Source of the DNA: Sialis fuliginosa
Taxonomy: Eukaryota > Arthropoda > Insecta > Megaloptera > Sialidae
Assembly (NCBI GenBank): GCA_961205875.1
Contig: OY540810.1
Span: 36,890,001 to 36,954,000 of the forward strand
DNA length: 64,000 nucleotides
Reading direction: 5' to 3'
The notes under the pieces were generated by a model. It searched no databases. It was given only the letters and a program-made list of their open reading frames with translations, and had not been told where the DNA came from. The stretch's first letter is position 1. Each line of letters starts with the position of its first letter. Of the stretch, positions 1 to 12,240 are shown one piece after another. A program made the translations under genes and the position numbers.

Positions 1-364
1 AGATTATCGCAAATACATTTTACTGTATAGATAGGATTCTCACATTTACGAATTAATTGGTTCCTAACATTTGAATGTAAAACGAGAACACGTAAATTGA
101 AAAATTACACAGATCAACAAAAACTGTATTGTTCTTTTAACCGGACTATGTTTTTTTTACGTAATTTTTTTCTATCATCAAAAAATAGCAAATAAAAATA
201 TTTTTGACCAAAAAATATTTTAAAGTAATGGATCTAAAAATCTAATCGACATCCCTAGCTGAACCAGACCAAGCACAAATGGTAATGCATGTAAACGTAG
301 TGTACGCATTCCATAAACAAGGATAGTGCTATACAATCAGTATATATTAAACACTCTCTGTTTC

Positions 365-603
365 ACTCTAACGCAGAGTTGTGGGTTGTGTAACTGTGGG
401 GTACAGAGCCGTGTACTCCCGGAAACATCCTTGTGGTAGGTACGTCAGTTCGCGATCGGCTCCCGTCCCTGCTAGAACACACTGGAACGTAACAGTGTGG
501 TACCGCTGGTAGTATAACGGTTTAGTGATTGTTGAATTGTTTGTTACGTGTTTTTTTCATTGTTGGATTTCCTCGAGCAAAATGGGTTTTAAAATGGTTT
601 TAG
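365..603 (+). promoter_or_regulatory. possible promoter and short first exon
   Basis: A stretch clearly richer in G+C than its surroundings. It contains an arthropod initiator-like TCAGTT near 447 and ends in a good donor (TTTTAG|GTATGT at 604). An ATG at 582 (context GCAAAATGG) opens only 7 codons plus one base (phase 1) before that donor. This is what a 5' UTR with a tiny coding start looks like. It cannot join directly to the first PLEKHH exon seen at 34032, which starts in phase 0, so either an unseen exon lies between or it belongs to another transcript. No homology supports it. Confidence 0.3.
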
Positions 604-700
604 GTATGTTACATTGACTGTTTTTAATTTTTTAATGAATAAGGGTAGATAGGGAGAACTTTACTTCATTATTAATAATTAAATAGAAAATTTGGTAAGC

Positions 701-932
701 AGGGGTTATTTTAAGAAAATTTTACAACTACACATTTTCCTTTTTTTTTGCTTTGTACTTATAATTTTTCAACTGGATTTTTGTATATACATATATTCCA
801 ATTGTTGTATATATATGACCTTTTTTTGTATTCTACTTGTACTTTTTCAATCTACGTTTATAATTTTCAACTACACAAATTAATTTTTACAACTGCAGAA
901 ACAAGCTACAACTACACTCTAAAATAATCCCT
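701..932. mobile_element. MITE family C, copy 1
   Basis: Starts with AGGGGTTATTTTAAG and ends with the inverse AAAATAATCCCT. The interior is built of tracts such as CAACTACACA and CAACTGCAGAAACAAGC. The same ends and interior recur at 25941-26160 and 58016-58267, and partly at 54495-54620. Non-coding; the 63-codon frame inside is T-rich and not a gene. Confidence 0.6.
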
Positions 933-1567
933 GTAGATAGATAAGCATATTATAATTTAATTGTTTTTAGAAATTAGTTTTAGGATTAGATTATTATCAG
1001 TGAATTATTTTGTATTTTAGAAATTTAAGACAAAAAAAATTAAATATTTTAAAAACAATATAAGCTTTAATTAAAATATTTAGTATTTTTTTTTTGAATT
1101 AATAATAAACAAAGTTATTCTTTTAACATTATTGTTTATAGTACTTATGTTACAATTGAAATTATTTGTAATATGAAAATTAAATATTTAATAAATGGTG
1201 TATTGTGTTCGGATATAATATTATGTTAATATATTTTACAATTGTTTTTATAAACAAACTATTTTATGAATAATACAAATATAACAATATTTAGTGCAAG
1301 TTCAATAATTGATCCAAAAATATATATTTTATACCGATACCAAAATATTAATATATAATATTTGTAAGATTCTGCCATGATTAATTTAGATTTCTAATTG
1401 TTTGATATGGTTTCATTAATCATTCATTCTAAAAGAAATTTAATTTCTTAATTGAAAAAATATTACAAACTGTAATAAGTTCCAACGATGAAATTGCGAA
1501 AAATTTTAAAATGTAATTTAAAAATTTCAAATCATTCAATATTTTTTCTTAAAATAATTATTCATAA
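933..1567. other. AT-rich intergenic stretch
   Basis: Very AT-rich sequence with short homopolymer runs. No reading frame, repeat pair or regulatory motif could be supported. Confidence 0.5.
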
Positions 1568-2300
1568 CACAGTCACACAAAAAATAGTGTGTGATTCCAA
1601 AAAAGCGACCTATATATTATTGTAATATTGGTCGAGCATAGTCGAAATCCAAATTTTTGGAATTTTCTGCTTACCAATTTTTTAAATTTAATCTTGAATT
1701 TTAGGTTTAGGTTGAATTTTTCCAAAAAAAAGTGTGCGATACCAAAAAAGCGATCTATGTAACATTGTAGTATCAATCGAGTATAGCCGAAATCCAAATT
1801 TTTAGAATTTTCTGCTTACCAATTTTTTTTGTTTGAGCTTGAATTTTAGGTTTAGGTTGAATTTTTCCAAAAAAAAATGCGCAATACCAAAAAAGCGACT
1901 CTTATAGCATTGTAATATTGGTCGAGTATAGTCGAAATCCAAATTTTTGGAATTTTCTGCTTACCAGATTTTTTCTTTAAGCTTGAATTTTAGGTTTAAG
2001 TTGAATTTTTCCAAAAAAAGTGTGCGATACCAAAAAAACGACTCTTATAGCATTGTAGTATTGGTCGAGTTTAGTCGAAATCTAATTTTGTTAAATTTTC
2101 TGCTTACCAGTTTTTTTTTTAGCTTGAATTTTGAATTTAACCAACTTGGAAAAATTCTACCTAAACCCAAAATTCAAACTCAAATAAAAAAACCGGTAAA
2201 CAGAAAATTCCAAAAATTTGAATTTCGACCATGCTCGACCAATACTACAATGCTATATATATCACTTTTTTGGTATCGTTTTTTTTTGTGTGTGGCTGTG
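1568..2300. mobile_element. inverted-repeat element with four ~145 bp tandem units
   Basis: Ends are CACAGTCACAC on the left and GGCTGTG with a complementary GTGTGTGGCTGTG on the right (one mismatch over 11). Flanking TAA on both sides would fit a 3-bp PIF/Harbinger-type duplication. Inside, a unit containing GTCGAG.ATAGTCGAAATCC recurs with landmarks at 1631, 1776, 1921 and 2064 (periods 145, 145, 143). A final unit at about 2145-2280 is in inverse orientation. The open frames here follow the tandem units and are not genes. Confidence 0.65.
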
Positions 2301-4575
2301 TAATTAACAATAAAATTTTTTATCATATTAATTCAATCATAAAATACAATTGCAATAAAATAATATGTCTATATATATTTGTTCTATGTCTATTATAGAT
2401 ATTATTTAAAGTAGTACGGACATTATTTTTCTTCCATATTAAATTTCTATACTTCATGACATAATTAAACATGCATATCAAAGATTGAGTATTGTTTCCA
2501 CATCATTAAACGAATACAAATTACAATATCATCTTAATAACATGTGCCTATATAATACTTAGTATACATATATGAATATATACGAGTAGCCCGGCATACA
2601 TACATACATATTAATATTCAATTTCAGATTCCGTATCATACTTTTCCACTACGTTTCGATGAAACGATACACCATAAAGAGCGGAAGAACTGGACGTAAC
2701 AGATTCTATAAAATACGAAATATACTTCCAGCAATCGTTTTACATAGAAATAGTCCCATGTATATCATGTACAGGATGTTTTTCAATTTTTCCTTAAATA
2801 AGTTATAAAAATGATTGCTTTTTGAATTTATGTAGTTGTAATTTTTGACGTGAATAACGTCTAGAGTTAGAGCATTTTAGAAACTTGATGTAACGCACTG
2901 AGATCAGTTTTGCGCGCTAGCGTAAATTTAAAATCAGTATATATCGACACTCAGAGCAACTACCAAGCGGATATTGGTCTAAAATTATAGACCTCGATTA
3001 GATTTATGAGGTACAAGTAAAAATCAAAATATTTATTCAGTTTTAATGAGTGATAAATTTAATATTATAAAAAAACAACAACAAAAAATTAAATTTTGTA
3101 TGTCCACGATTTCGCTTGTAATTATTAATTAATTGAATTTAAAAAAAAAACAGTAGGTATATTAGAATATATTCTGTACGCCCTAATGTTTTTAATTTTT
3201 TTATTAAAGTTTTTTAAATGAATAAAAAAATAATAAGTTAATTTCATATTTCCACGATTGCGCTTATAAAGTTAATTAATTGAATTGATAAAATAACAGT
3301 ATATTAAAATATATTCTGTACGATCTAACGTTATTAAATTTTTTATTAAAGTTTTTTAAATTGAATAAAAAAATAAAAAGTAAATAAAATATTAATTAAT
3401 TGTTTTTATGTTCGTACAAATCATAAGAAATAACTATATTATACAATACTAGTCCGAGTTTTATTTAACCGCACTGCTACGTATTCACGTCAATCCCTCG
3501 ATTGTGCATCCCGACACAGTCACACCCATTTTTTTGTAGTTTTCTACGCCAAATATGATTTTAAATTAATTACAAGTAACTGATTTCAAAGCAGTTTTTA
3601 GTTTAGCGATTAGTTAATCGTCTGTTTACTAACCATGATTATTTTTGTTTTATGCAATTCACCATAAGTAAAAAAATCTCTGAAAAGTTAAAATTGCCTC
3701 TTATTATAATAATTTTCATGTATAACATACAAATTTTTGATAGTTGAAAATGTTCTATACAATAACTGTTGTTTCTGTTTCAATAGCTACCTAACAAGAG
3801 TAACCGAGGTATCAAAAAACCAATGAGAATGGAGTAAAATTAAATAAATAATGTGAACATCCTGTAGATGTTGTGGCATGAAAAACTAGGATGCGAAAAC
3901 CGTCAATAAATTTTATTTTTATCAAAACATTGCGTGATGTAGAGAGTTTTAAAAAAATATTTCAAATGGACTTTCCTCCCTTTTTCATATTTTATTGCGG
4001 ATTTAAAGTGTTTCTAGACATGTTCACTTTTATGTCACAGTTCTTGTAATATCTTTGTTACAAATTTACATAATTGATTTTTTTATAAATTTTATTTTTG
4101 CAGTCAAATATTAAAATTTTTGATGCATTAAAATATGAATTAATTAATTTTATTATTTTAATTCTAACTTAAATAAATAATTTCGGATTTAATTTGTTTG
4201 TTAACTTTTTTGCTGGCAAAAAAATTACTTATATTTTTTTTTATTTTATTTAAAATTACTTTCGAAAAAATTATCTTCGAACAAATTGCTTTCGAATAAA
4301 TTACCTTCGAACAAATTACTTTTGAAAAACTTTCCGGATACGGGGTACAAAAGCTAATTTTGTAATATATTCATGAAATTACATATATTGTTTTAAAGTA
4401 TTTTATATTCTTTATTTTTATATTTGGAAAACAGTTTAGAAAACACATCAATATTTACATGCTTTTCACATTTCTGTCATCATTATGAAAATTTATATAA
4501 GTAATGCTAATGGAAGATGTGAGTTTTGAATTTTAGGTTATGTACAATTTACATACATATATACAATATATTACT
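2301..4575. other. intergenic, with a possible short-TIR element 2772-3864
   Basis: AT-rich. CAGGATGTT at 2772 and its complement AACATCCTG ending at 3864 are both flanked by TA, which could bound a ~1.1 kb Tc1/mariner-type non-autonomous element. With only 9 bp of repeat this is weak. No coding sequence is supported. Confidence 0.3.
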
Positions 4576-5120
4576 AGGGTGTTTTTTTTTTGGTCCCATT
4601 AGCCGATGTTTTAGCTTTGGATTTAAGGAAAATTGTCCCAAAATTTCAGACTCGTAGATCAAACCTAAAAACGGCGAAAACAGAGTCTTTTTCCATTTAA
4701 TGAACATGGAAAAAAAAAATTATTTTGTAGATACTTAAGTGCTCAATTCATAAAGCCAATAATTTGTTTATGTTTGTTTAAAAATTTTCATAAAAATTGA
4801 ATTTTACTTTTTATGATAATGTTTAAGCAAACATATTTTTTAAAATACTGGATCTATGAATTGAGTAGGTACTAGATATCTTTTTCTAGGAAATTTAATT
4901 CTCTTTAAAATGCTGTTGTGAGAAATTAAAACAAATACATTTTTAAATTATTCACACATAAGTAAAAAAAAGTCATTTTTCCATGTTAATCAAATGGGAA
5001 AAAAACTCGGTTTGCGCCGTTCACAGATTTGATCTACGAGTCTGAAATTTGGGGACAATTAAGTTTTGATCCAAAGCTAAAACATAGACTAATGAGACCA
5101 AGAATATAAAAAAACACCCT
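4576..5120. mobile_element. fold-back element, ~545 bp, TA-flanked
   Basis: Left end AGGGTGTTTTTTTT and right end AAAAAAACACCCT are inverse, with TA at both borders. Complementarity extends inward for over 100 bp: GGTCCCATTAG, TTTTAGCTTTGGAT, CAGACTCGTAGATCAAA and CCATTTAATGAACATGG all have inverse partners at 4978-5105. The transcript would fold into one long hairpin. Non-coding. Confidence 0.75.
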
Positions 5121-7738
5121 ATATACATACAGAAAATAAAGTATTTATAGAAAATTCAGTAGGATCCATATACATATAAGCACAATAAAAGGATCAACGT
5201 ATTTACAAGAAAACTAACATTTATGATATAAATCAAACCTTTTCGTATATAATATTTATTTTTAGTATCTTCGTGGAAAATGTTTGTTTTGAACAAAGCA
5301 ATTATGAATGTTCATGATATATGTTATTAATCCACAGAAAGAATGTATACATGAAATCCCAATCTCTGTTCATTTGTATTATTTAAATGTAAGTACATAT
5401 ATACATACATATTGGTTCAAGAGCGAATGAATAATTCAGAATCGTTCCATTAATCTTTGTTCTCTTTTCCTAATAAAATATGGACAAACCTAAAGCACAA
5501 CTATTTCTTCATTATCAACGAATACCATTCAATTTATATTGCTTTTCTTAAAAGCTCAACAAATAAATATTTTGTTAACTGTTGTCTTTAAAAAACGTTA
5601 GAGTAATGTCCGATATCATAAAGGAGCTAGCAAATTCGATATTCTTAAATGAGGTATCAAACTTATATGACAGTTCTATTAACAGATATTTTCATACGCA
5701 GTATGTTGGTTTTTACCGTTTTTACTCAAGGTTAGTAAATACACTTAGTAAATATAGTTTACATACCTTTATTTTACTTCCTATGTATGAAATTATCTGT
5801 CAAAAATTCCAAGAAAACTGGCATATTAGTTTGATACCCCATTTGAGAGTGCTTGCTAGCTAGCTAATTTTGTTAGCTCCGTTATAATACCGAGCATAAT
5901 TGTTTTAAAAAAAATATTGTGACTCTAGTCCTGGAGCTCGGGGTTAAGTCATTAAATACAAATTAAAAAAATTAATTGAAAGTCCTAAAAAAATGTCATT
6001 CAAACTTACCGAAAAAAATTTCTTAGGAGGCCTGCCAACAATTGCAGTTTGGGAGCCCTTGATGTGGGGGTCATATTAAATATTTTATGTTAAACCATTA
6101 TGTAATTTGGATGCTAAAATGTCGTTTTTAGAAACAAACTCATAGAAAATAAGATTTCAGCCAGTTAATGTTTAAGCGATCTACTTACATGTAGGTACGT
6201 GTTTTTTTTTATTTTTGGAACGAATCTATCAAATGTTCGTAAGAGTAATGTATTTTTTACACGATTTTTAAGCGTCCATTATCGCCGGAACCAATCTATC
6301 GCGTTAAAAAAAGATCGGGTCAGGTTTTATTTATTATTTATAAATAAATAAATAAGTTAGATAGGTACCAGGAAAATTACTGGAAATGAAATAAGTTATT
6401 TTGGCATCAAGATTCTATATAAATTAATTTCTTAATCATTTTTGTCGATAATTTTTCGTATACATATATACTTAAAATAAAAAAAGGCATATTTCTGAAT
6501 TTTTAATTTAAAATATCAATATCTTTACATTATATTATTGTATTTAATTTTTATTTATTATATTTTTAGCCTGAGGATGAATCTGTGATTTGAAAGCTTG
6601 CTGTAACTTTTTCTTTAATAAATTTCTGACGTCCACACAATTAAGCTCTTATTATTTACATTTTAAACGTCACTATTATTATTTTATTATATGTAATTAA
6701 AATCTGTATCTAGAAAATGTATTATTTAATAATTTTTCTAAAAAGTTGTAACTATACTCTATTTCATTTAAGGATGTATTGGATGTATTTCAAAATGCTA
6801 CCAAATACATGAAAATTGGTTGGAATGTTCCCATTAGCATTCTTATGCAATAGACAAAATATTAAATTGATTCACTAAGCCGTTTAGGAATTATATTGAT
6901 TTAAATTTAACATGTGTTCTTATGGGAAACTGATATTTTTCGGCATTTTTTAGGTAAAACACATTGATAAAATGCTACCGATTTTCTAATTTTTTGAGGG
7001 AGTGTAGTATTTGATTAGTTGAACAATTATGCAAAATATCATATGTTTTCACTAAACCGTTTCCGAGAAATAAATTATAATACAACAAAATTTTAAATTT
7101 CCCGCTCTACGATTGTTATGCATGTAAATTTGATAACAATGTAAACAAAGTATTTTTTGAAAAAACGATTATAAAAGATCTTTGTTTTTTATAATTAGGT
7201 CATATATTATGTTTCTTATAGAGAATTAAAGAAAAATTTAGTACATAGTACAATTAAAAGTGCATAAATAATAAAATATCAAGATATTCTATTAGTGTTT
7301 GACAGCAATATTTACCAACCTGAAAATGACAATAGCGTTGTGAAAACTGATAATTAGAATGTGAAATATTTATGTTAATAATGATAAATAACAATAATTG
7401 TTATATTTATAACACAGGATTGCGTATTTTTAATAATTATATAAACTATATTTATTAATTTGCAGCTATAAATAACGTAAATTATGTTTAAAATATATTT
7501 TTGTTAGGTTCAATTTGCCGTATAGTCAATGTCAAAATAATAAACTATCTTTATTAGAATTTGTACAAATTTAAGAAAATAGTCATTGGAGAGGAAAAAT
7601 TAGCTTCATATATGTAAGTTAACGACTCTAGTTACAATTTGTATCATTTATAACATCTATTACGATATTTATAACGCAGATATTTGTATATTTCAAAATT
7701 TAGCTACTTTTGTATCTGATTGTCCGTCCATATAACCC
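5121..7738. other. intergenic, with one dispersed repeat at 6485-6630
   Basis: Mostly unannotatable AT-rich DNA. The part at 6485-6630 (ending in TAGCCTGAGGATGAATCTG..., then a GAAAGCTTGC block) is closely matched at 21228-21372, so it is a dispersed repeat, possibly the 3' end of a retroelement. A 93-codon frame at 5582-5863 starts on TTG, has local base composition and is not proposed as a gene. Confidence 0.4.
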
Positions 7739-7805
7739 TTAAGAATGCAGTGGTTGCCTGGGTGCATTTTACCGTCAAAAACGACGGCAACCACTGCATT
7801 CTTAA
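7739..7805. repeat. perfect 20-bp hairpin
   Basis: TTAAGAATGCAGTGGTTGCC (7739-7758) is followed after 27 nt by its exact reverse complement (7786-7805). The loop contains a second small inverted pair, CCGTC/GACGG. The size is that of a small MITE end or a miRNA-like foldback; no function can be assigned. Confidence 0.8.
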
Positions 7806-9411
7806 ATGAAATAGAATATAGGCTTGAACACAAGACGAAAATCAAGTAAATCACGTCTAGTCTCGAAAGTGACAGTCTCGTTTCGTAAAAATTGAAACTA
7901 TCAATATAATTTTTTTATTTAAAAAAAAATTGTTTGCAATTATTCTATGCAATAAACAAAAACGTTTTAAAATATAACAAATATTACATATTTTATCTTT
8001 TATAATATTTTAAAGAATAATATAAAATAGTTAATTTTTATTAATTATTTATTGATTATTATCCTTCAAAATGATACTGGTGTCGTATCGATCTCGTCTC
8101 GTCCTTTAAACCAGCTTCGTCTCGGTCTCGAGAAATGTTTCATCTCAACGTGCAACCCAAGTATTACATGTTCTATGTACGTGTCATGATTGATTATATT
8201 AAAATAGTAATTGCGTATAATTGGTACTATCTCTTCCTCAACAATAGTAAATAATTAAAATTGTTAATACACACATGATATTTATTACGTAACCACATAC
8301 ACCGTGTATGTAATTAAGTTTACTTTAAGATAATCTACTCAACATACATTGTTGTTATCTAGTCAGTAAAATATAAATTATTATAGCGATGTTATTAGTA
8401 CTTCATTCAATTCTCAGACTGTATGTAACATTAGCATTACACTTTAATATTAACATTTTACTATGTACTATAAATAAATTGTTGCCGTATCTAAGTAATT
8501 GCTTGTATGTACACTGTACTGTACTGTATGTTGTTTTATTTTTTTTTATAAAAACTTTGTTCATATTCATAATTTGTATGTTGTACAACCGAGTCATTTA
8601 GATGCCAAGTGATTAATTTTACTGAACAACAACAAACAAAATTATTTTAAAATTAGGCTTGATGCCAGTAACAAAGTATCACTGAAATTATGATTTTAAA
8701 TAATGAAATAATTTAAAAAGGTATTACAATACTATATAACAATAATATCTTAAACATTTTAAAAATAAAATGGTTCTGTTTATAAGTTAATAAATTCTGT
8801 TATTAAGTTAATAAATTTTAAGAAAAATCCCTAGTTTTAAAACGTAACACAAATTCCGAACATATTGATTTCTTATTGTTCACATATTTCAAAATATAAT
8901 TCGCATAAAGTTTTTTTTCCAAATTCAACTGGTGTGTTTTTATGCTTCCGAATTTAAATGTGATATTTATTCCAAGAAGTTTACAAACTCGGAAGTATTA
9001 CTTCTTATATTCAATATGCAGTTACGTATGAAACAAAACGTTTTATGTGTGAACGAAAAACAAAGAAAGCGAATGAAAAAATAATAATAATAAAATTGCA
9101 CATCTATAAAGTATCCATATAAAATATTTGGTACATGTAGAGTATTGTAGAGCTCTCTGGAAAAACATAATCCAATTAAAAGTTTCTCGAGTGCTTCTCT
9201 TTCTACTCTTTATTGGCCTAGTTTTCCGGTCCGTTATTTACCACTTGGGTTTTCTGTCGACTGCAACACGCCGCAGAGGTGTATTATAACAGCTTTTTAT
9301 TTGATAAATGTTGCACTAAAACGTTACACTGCTTTAAAAAAACATTGCATTATATTTTATTTCATGTTATTTTGTCATTCTAAACACTTTTTCTTGACTT
9401 TTTAAATATAG
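7806..9411. other. intergenic; GTCTCG-rich degenerate repeat 7815-8160
   Basis: Near 7830-7890 and 8085-8150 there are clusters of GTCTCG/CGAGAC words (for example TCTAGTCTCGAAAG and CGGTCTCGAGAAATG) that look like the two decayed ends of one inverted-repeat element. The rest is AT-rich with no supported gene. The 70-codon frame at 8389 is hydrophobic by base composition only. Confidence 0.3.
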
Positions 9412-9522
9412 AAGCCTCTATACACCACCCAAACTGCAGGGCCGATTTGTGGGGTACTGCAGTACCCCGTCTCTACCTCCCGACAAATCAGTCCTGCAGA
9501 TTGGGTGGTGTATAGAGGCCTT
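9412..9522. repeat. 111-bp hairpin with an 18-bp palindromic core
   Basis: Arms AAGCCTCTATACACCACCC... (9412-9450) and its inverse ending GGGTGGTGTATAGAGGCCTT (9483-9522) match at roughly 90%. Near the centre, GGGGTACTGCAGTACCCC (9451-9468) is a perfect palindrome. The G+C content is far above the local level. Probably a fold-back MITE. Confidence 0.8.
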
Positions 9523-9825
9523 AATATATATATAAGTATAAGAAAGATTGGGGTTTTTTGACGAAAAAAATATAAAACTTTTTACTTTCGATTTTTTACG
9601 TATAGGTACTTCTATAAAAGATTAACAAGTATACTTAGAGTACACAAGTGAAAAAAAAGTCTCCAAATGGCTGTCATGTTGAAAAAAACATCTGTCAAAT
9701 AAATACACAGTGCTTCCTCGTGCTAAATTCACAAAAGGTAGTTATTTATTGAACAATTTAAATAAAAACCAATAAACTGTTCATATAAATTGCCTTGCGA
9801 TTAACCTGATTATTTTTTCATTTTT

Positions 9826-10300
9826 TCAATTTTTTGACAATTTTAATCTACTTAAATCTAAATTTATGCAAAATGACATTTAATATGTCAAAATAAATAT
9901 CAATTTAAAAAAAATTACGACTTTTAAAGCAAATTGAGATTATATAAGAAATTGAATGTTCTACAAAAAAGATTGTGTCGTTCTTGAGATATCTTGAAAA
10001 AATAAATATTTTAGAATGTCACTCCTCCGACTTACACTCGATTTTGATTATTTTGAAATGGGACCATCCTCAAGCCAGACCCAACAATCCAACCAAGTTT
10101 CATTAATATCGGTTCAGTGGTTCGTGAGTTATATGTGTGACAAGGATTCAGGAAACAAACACACACACAGACAAACACAGAAAGAAAAGTGTTTTTTGAC
10201 CTGAAACGGAAAAATAAATTTAAAATTTTGAAATCGGAGAACAATTTTTTTGTCTCATTCTAAAACGATCACAAAGCTTCTCGTATCTTCGATATTGCGA
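9826..10300. repeat. dispersed repeat D with an embedded RTE/SINE-like tail
   Basis: The flanking parts (ATCTAAATTTATGCAAAATGAC... and AAAACGATCACAAAGCTTCT...) reappear at 55640-55905. Between them at about 10060-10190 is a tail typical of insect RTE/SINE ends (CAAGTTTCATTAATATCGG, TTCAGTGGTTCGTGAG, then a CA-rich run). The reading frames here are repeat-derived. Confidence 0.5.
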
Positions 10301-11939
10301 GGAGGTAATAAATGCAATTTATTTATATCAAATATGACTATATTACTAGTTTAAAAATATATATTACGTCATAATTATATGTCATAAAGAAAAAAAAAGA
10401 CTAAATGATTACCTAGAAATACGCTGGAATTTCCCATATTAAAACACTTTTTGATAAAATTGAGATAATACATTGCCAAGTCCATACTTTTGGCTTACCC
10501 TGTATACTGCGAATAAAGTTATAGAAACAAATAGTAAACCAAAGCCAATTACTGAACGATATGTAGGTATTATGTAGTAACCTGTAAATTCCGATAACAC
10601 TCCGGAACATATACGATCTAATACTGCGCTTATCTTCATTACGAATCGACTGTACCAATAATTGTACGGTTTTCATTTGACATTTTATGAGTTGAAAATC
10701 CTAGAACCAAGTAATCGAGACAATGCGCTACCGGTTTACCGCAAAGCTTAACGCGATCTCATACTGGAATTTAAACCGGAACTCGAAAATCCCTATGTCT
10801 GGTTCAGTACAAAACAAGTAATGTTACTTAATCTTTAGTGGATAAAAACGAAAATATTTTTTTATTTTTGAGTATTTTAGAAACTACGCAGCATTTTTTG
10901 TACTATAAAAAGGGTTTACGGAAACTGGAATATCTCAACATCTAAACTATTCAGAAAAAACTGGCTACAGAATTATCTAGACATTTTCTTTGAAATGTAA
11001 TCCTAAAAGGTTTAAATTTCAGCCTGAATTCGTATCTCTAAATCCTATTTTCAAGGGGAAATTTTTGCAAGAATGGGTAAAGTTTACATGTAATTTTTTT
11101 TTAAAGAAGTTTGAACTAGTTATGTTCACACATTAAAGTTCAACCCTTAGACTAACACCCCTTTTTCAAAAAGTTTTCAATGTATGAAAATTTGAAAAAT
11201 GACACTTTTCAAAGCTAAATAACTCCAGTGGAGGACCAAATAAAAATCTTCATAATGGTATTATGTACCAAAAATTTTGACTTGTTTCTACCCCTTCTTG
11301 CAAAAACATCCTCTTAAAAATAAGATTTTTTTTAAAGAGAGATAAGAACTAATGCTGAAATTTAGCCTTTTTAGGGTTACATTTCGAAGAAAATGTCTAA
11401 ATAATCTTGTAGCTAATTTTTTTTCTGAATAATTTGCTTCTAACTCTTTGTTAATAGGATAAATAGATGCTCTGATATTACAGTTTCCGTAAAATCTTTA
11501 AAAAAAAACAAAGCAACACACATACAAATACACAGTACATTACACGAAGAGCAGTCGGAAGAGGAAAACCCAGCCGACATAGATGTCAAATAATTAAAAA
11601 AAAAAAAAATGCTGTGCCCTATAGAACAAATATTGCTGCCATGCGAAAACAAAAAACAACAAAATTAAAATGTTAGGGTAATTGCACTTACAAAATAAAT
11701 TTATTTAAGAATAGTGAAGTAACCAGTGCTGGCCAACTGATATGGAACGTCCCATAATTAATTAAAATAATTATTAGCAATATTTTTTTAATGTAAAAGA
11801 TTACAGTTCTTACGATTATAAACCCAATGAAAAAATTCCCATATAGACGGGTTCAGAGGTAAAAATCTAACTGCACCGGACTACAAACTGAATATTGAAA
11901 ATATATTCAGAAACAGCTAACTTTTAACAGACAATTTTA
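10301..11939. other. intergenic, nothing supported
   Basis: Contains several short overlapping frames on both strands with local base composition and no recognisable protein. Two related passages at about 10900-11060 and 11270-11440 (each with AAATGTCTAAATAAT- or TAGACATTTTCTTTG-type words in inverse sense) suggest a decayed inverted repeat. Confidence 0.3.
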
Positions 11940-12240
11940 TACCGAGAAAATATGAGTATGAAACGTCTTCAATTAGAAAAGTTCTTGCATCTAAAGTTTA
12001 CCGAAGAATTTCACACTAACCGCCCAGCCACTAGACAACAGCTTTACGCAACCGGAACATACCTAGTTTTGTTAAACTCGGGTTACTATAGTAACGCGCA
12101 GCGTCGCCAACACGAGCGCTACTATCGTGATTAATTTTTATGTTGTCTATGTAATTTGTTTGTACGTGTATTGCTAGAGTTGTAGTGAAGCTAGTTGTTG
12201 TTGATTTGGTTTTATTTGTATTGCTCAAGTGAGAAATTGG
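11940..12240 (+). promoter_or_regulatory. CpG-richer patch with an X-box-like palindrome
   Basis: This patch has many CG dinucleotides (GTAACGCGCAGCGTCGCC, ACACGAGCGCTACTATCG) in otherwise AT-rich DNA. At 12082-12095 lies a perfect 14-bp palindrome, GTTACTATAGTAAC, which matches the half-site pattern of RFX X-boxes (GTTNCY-N2-RGNAAC). It may be a promoter or enhancer inside the long region upstream of the PLEKHH exons. A 60-codon frame (11952-12134) covers it, but I cannot recognise the product. Confidence 0.3.

Noticed and set aside
1947-2303. 118-codon frame as a gene
   Set aside because: It runs through the 145-bp tandem repeat units and the inverse unit of a transposon-like element.
5582-5863. 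93-codon frame as a gene
   Set aside because: Starts on TTG, has local AT-rich codon use, no recognised motif and no splice or promoter support.
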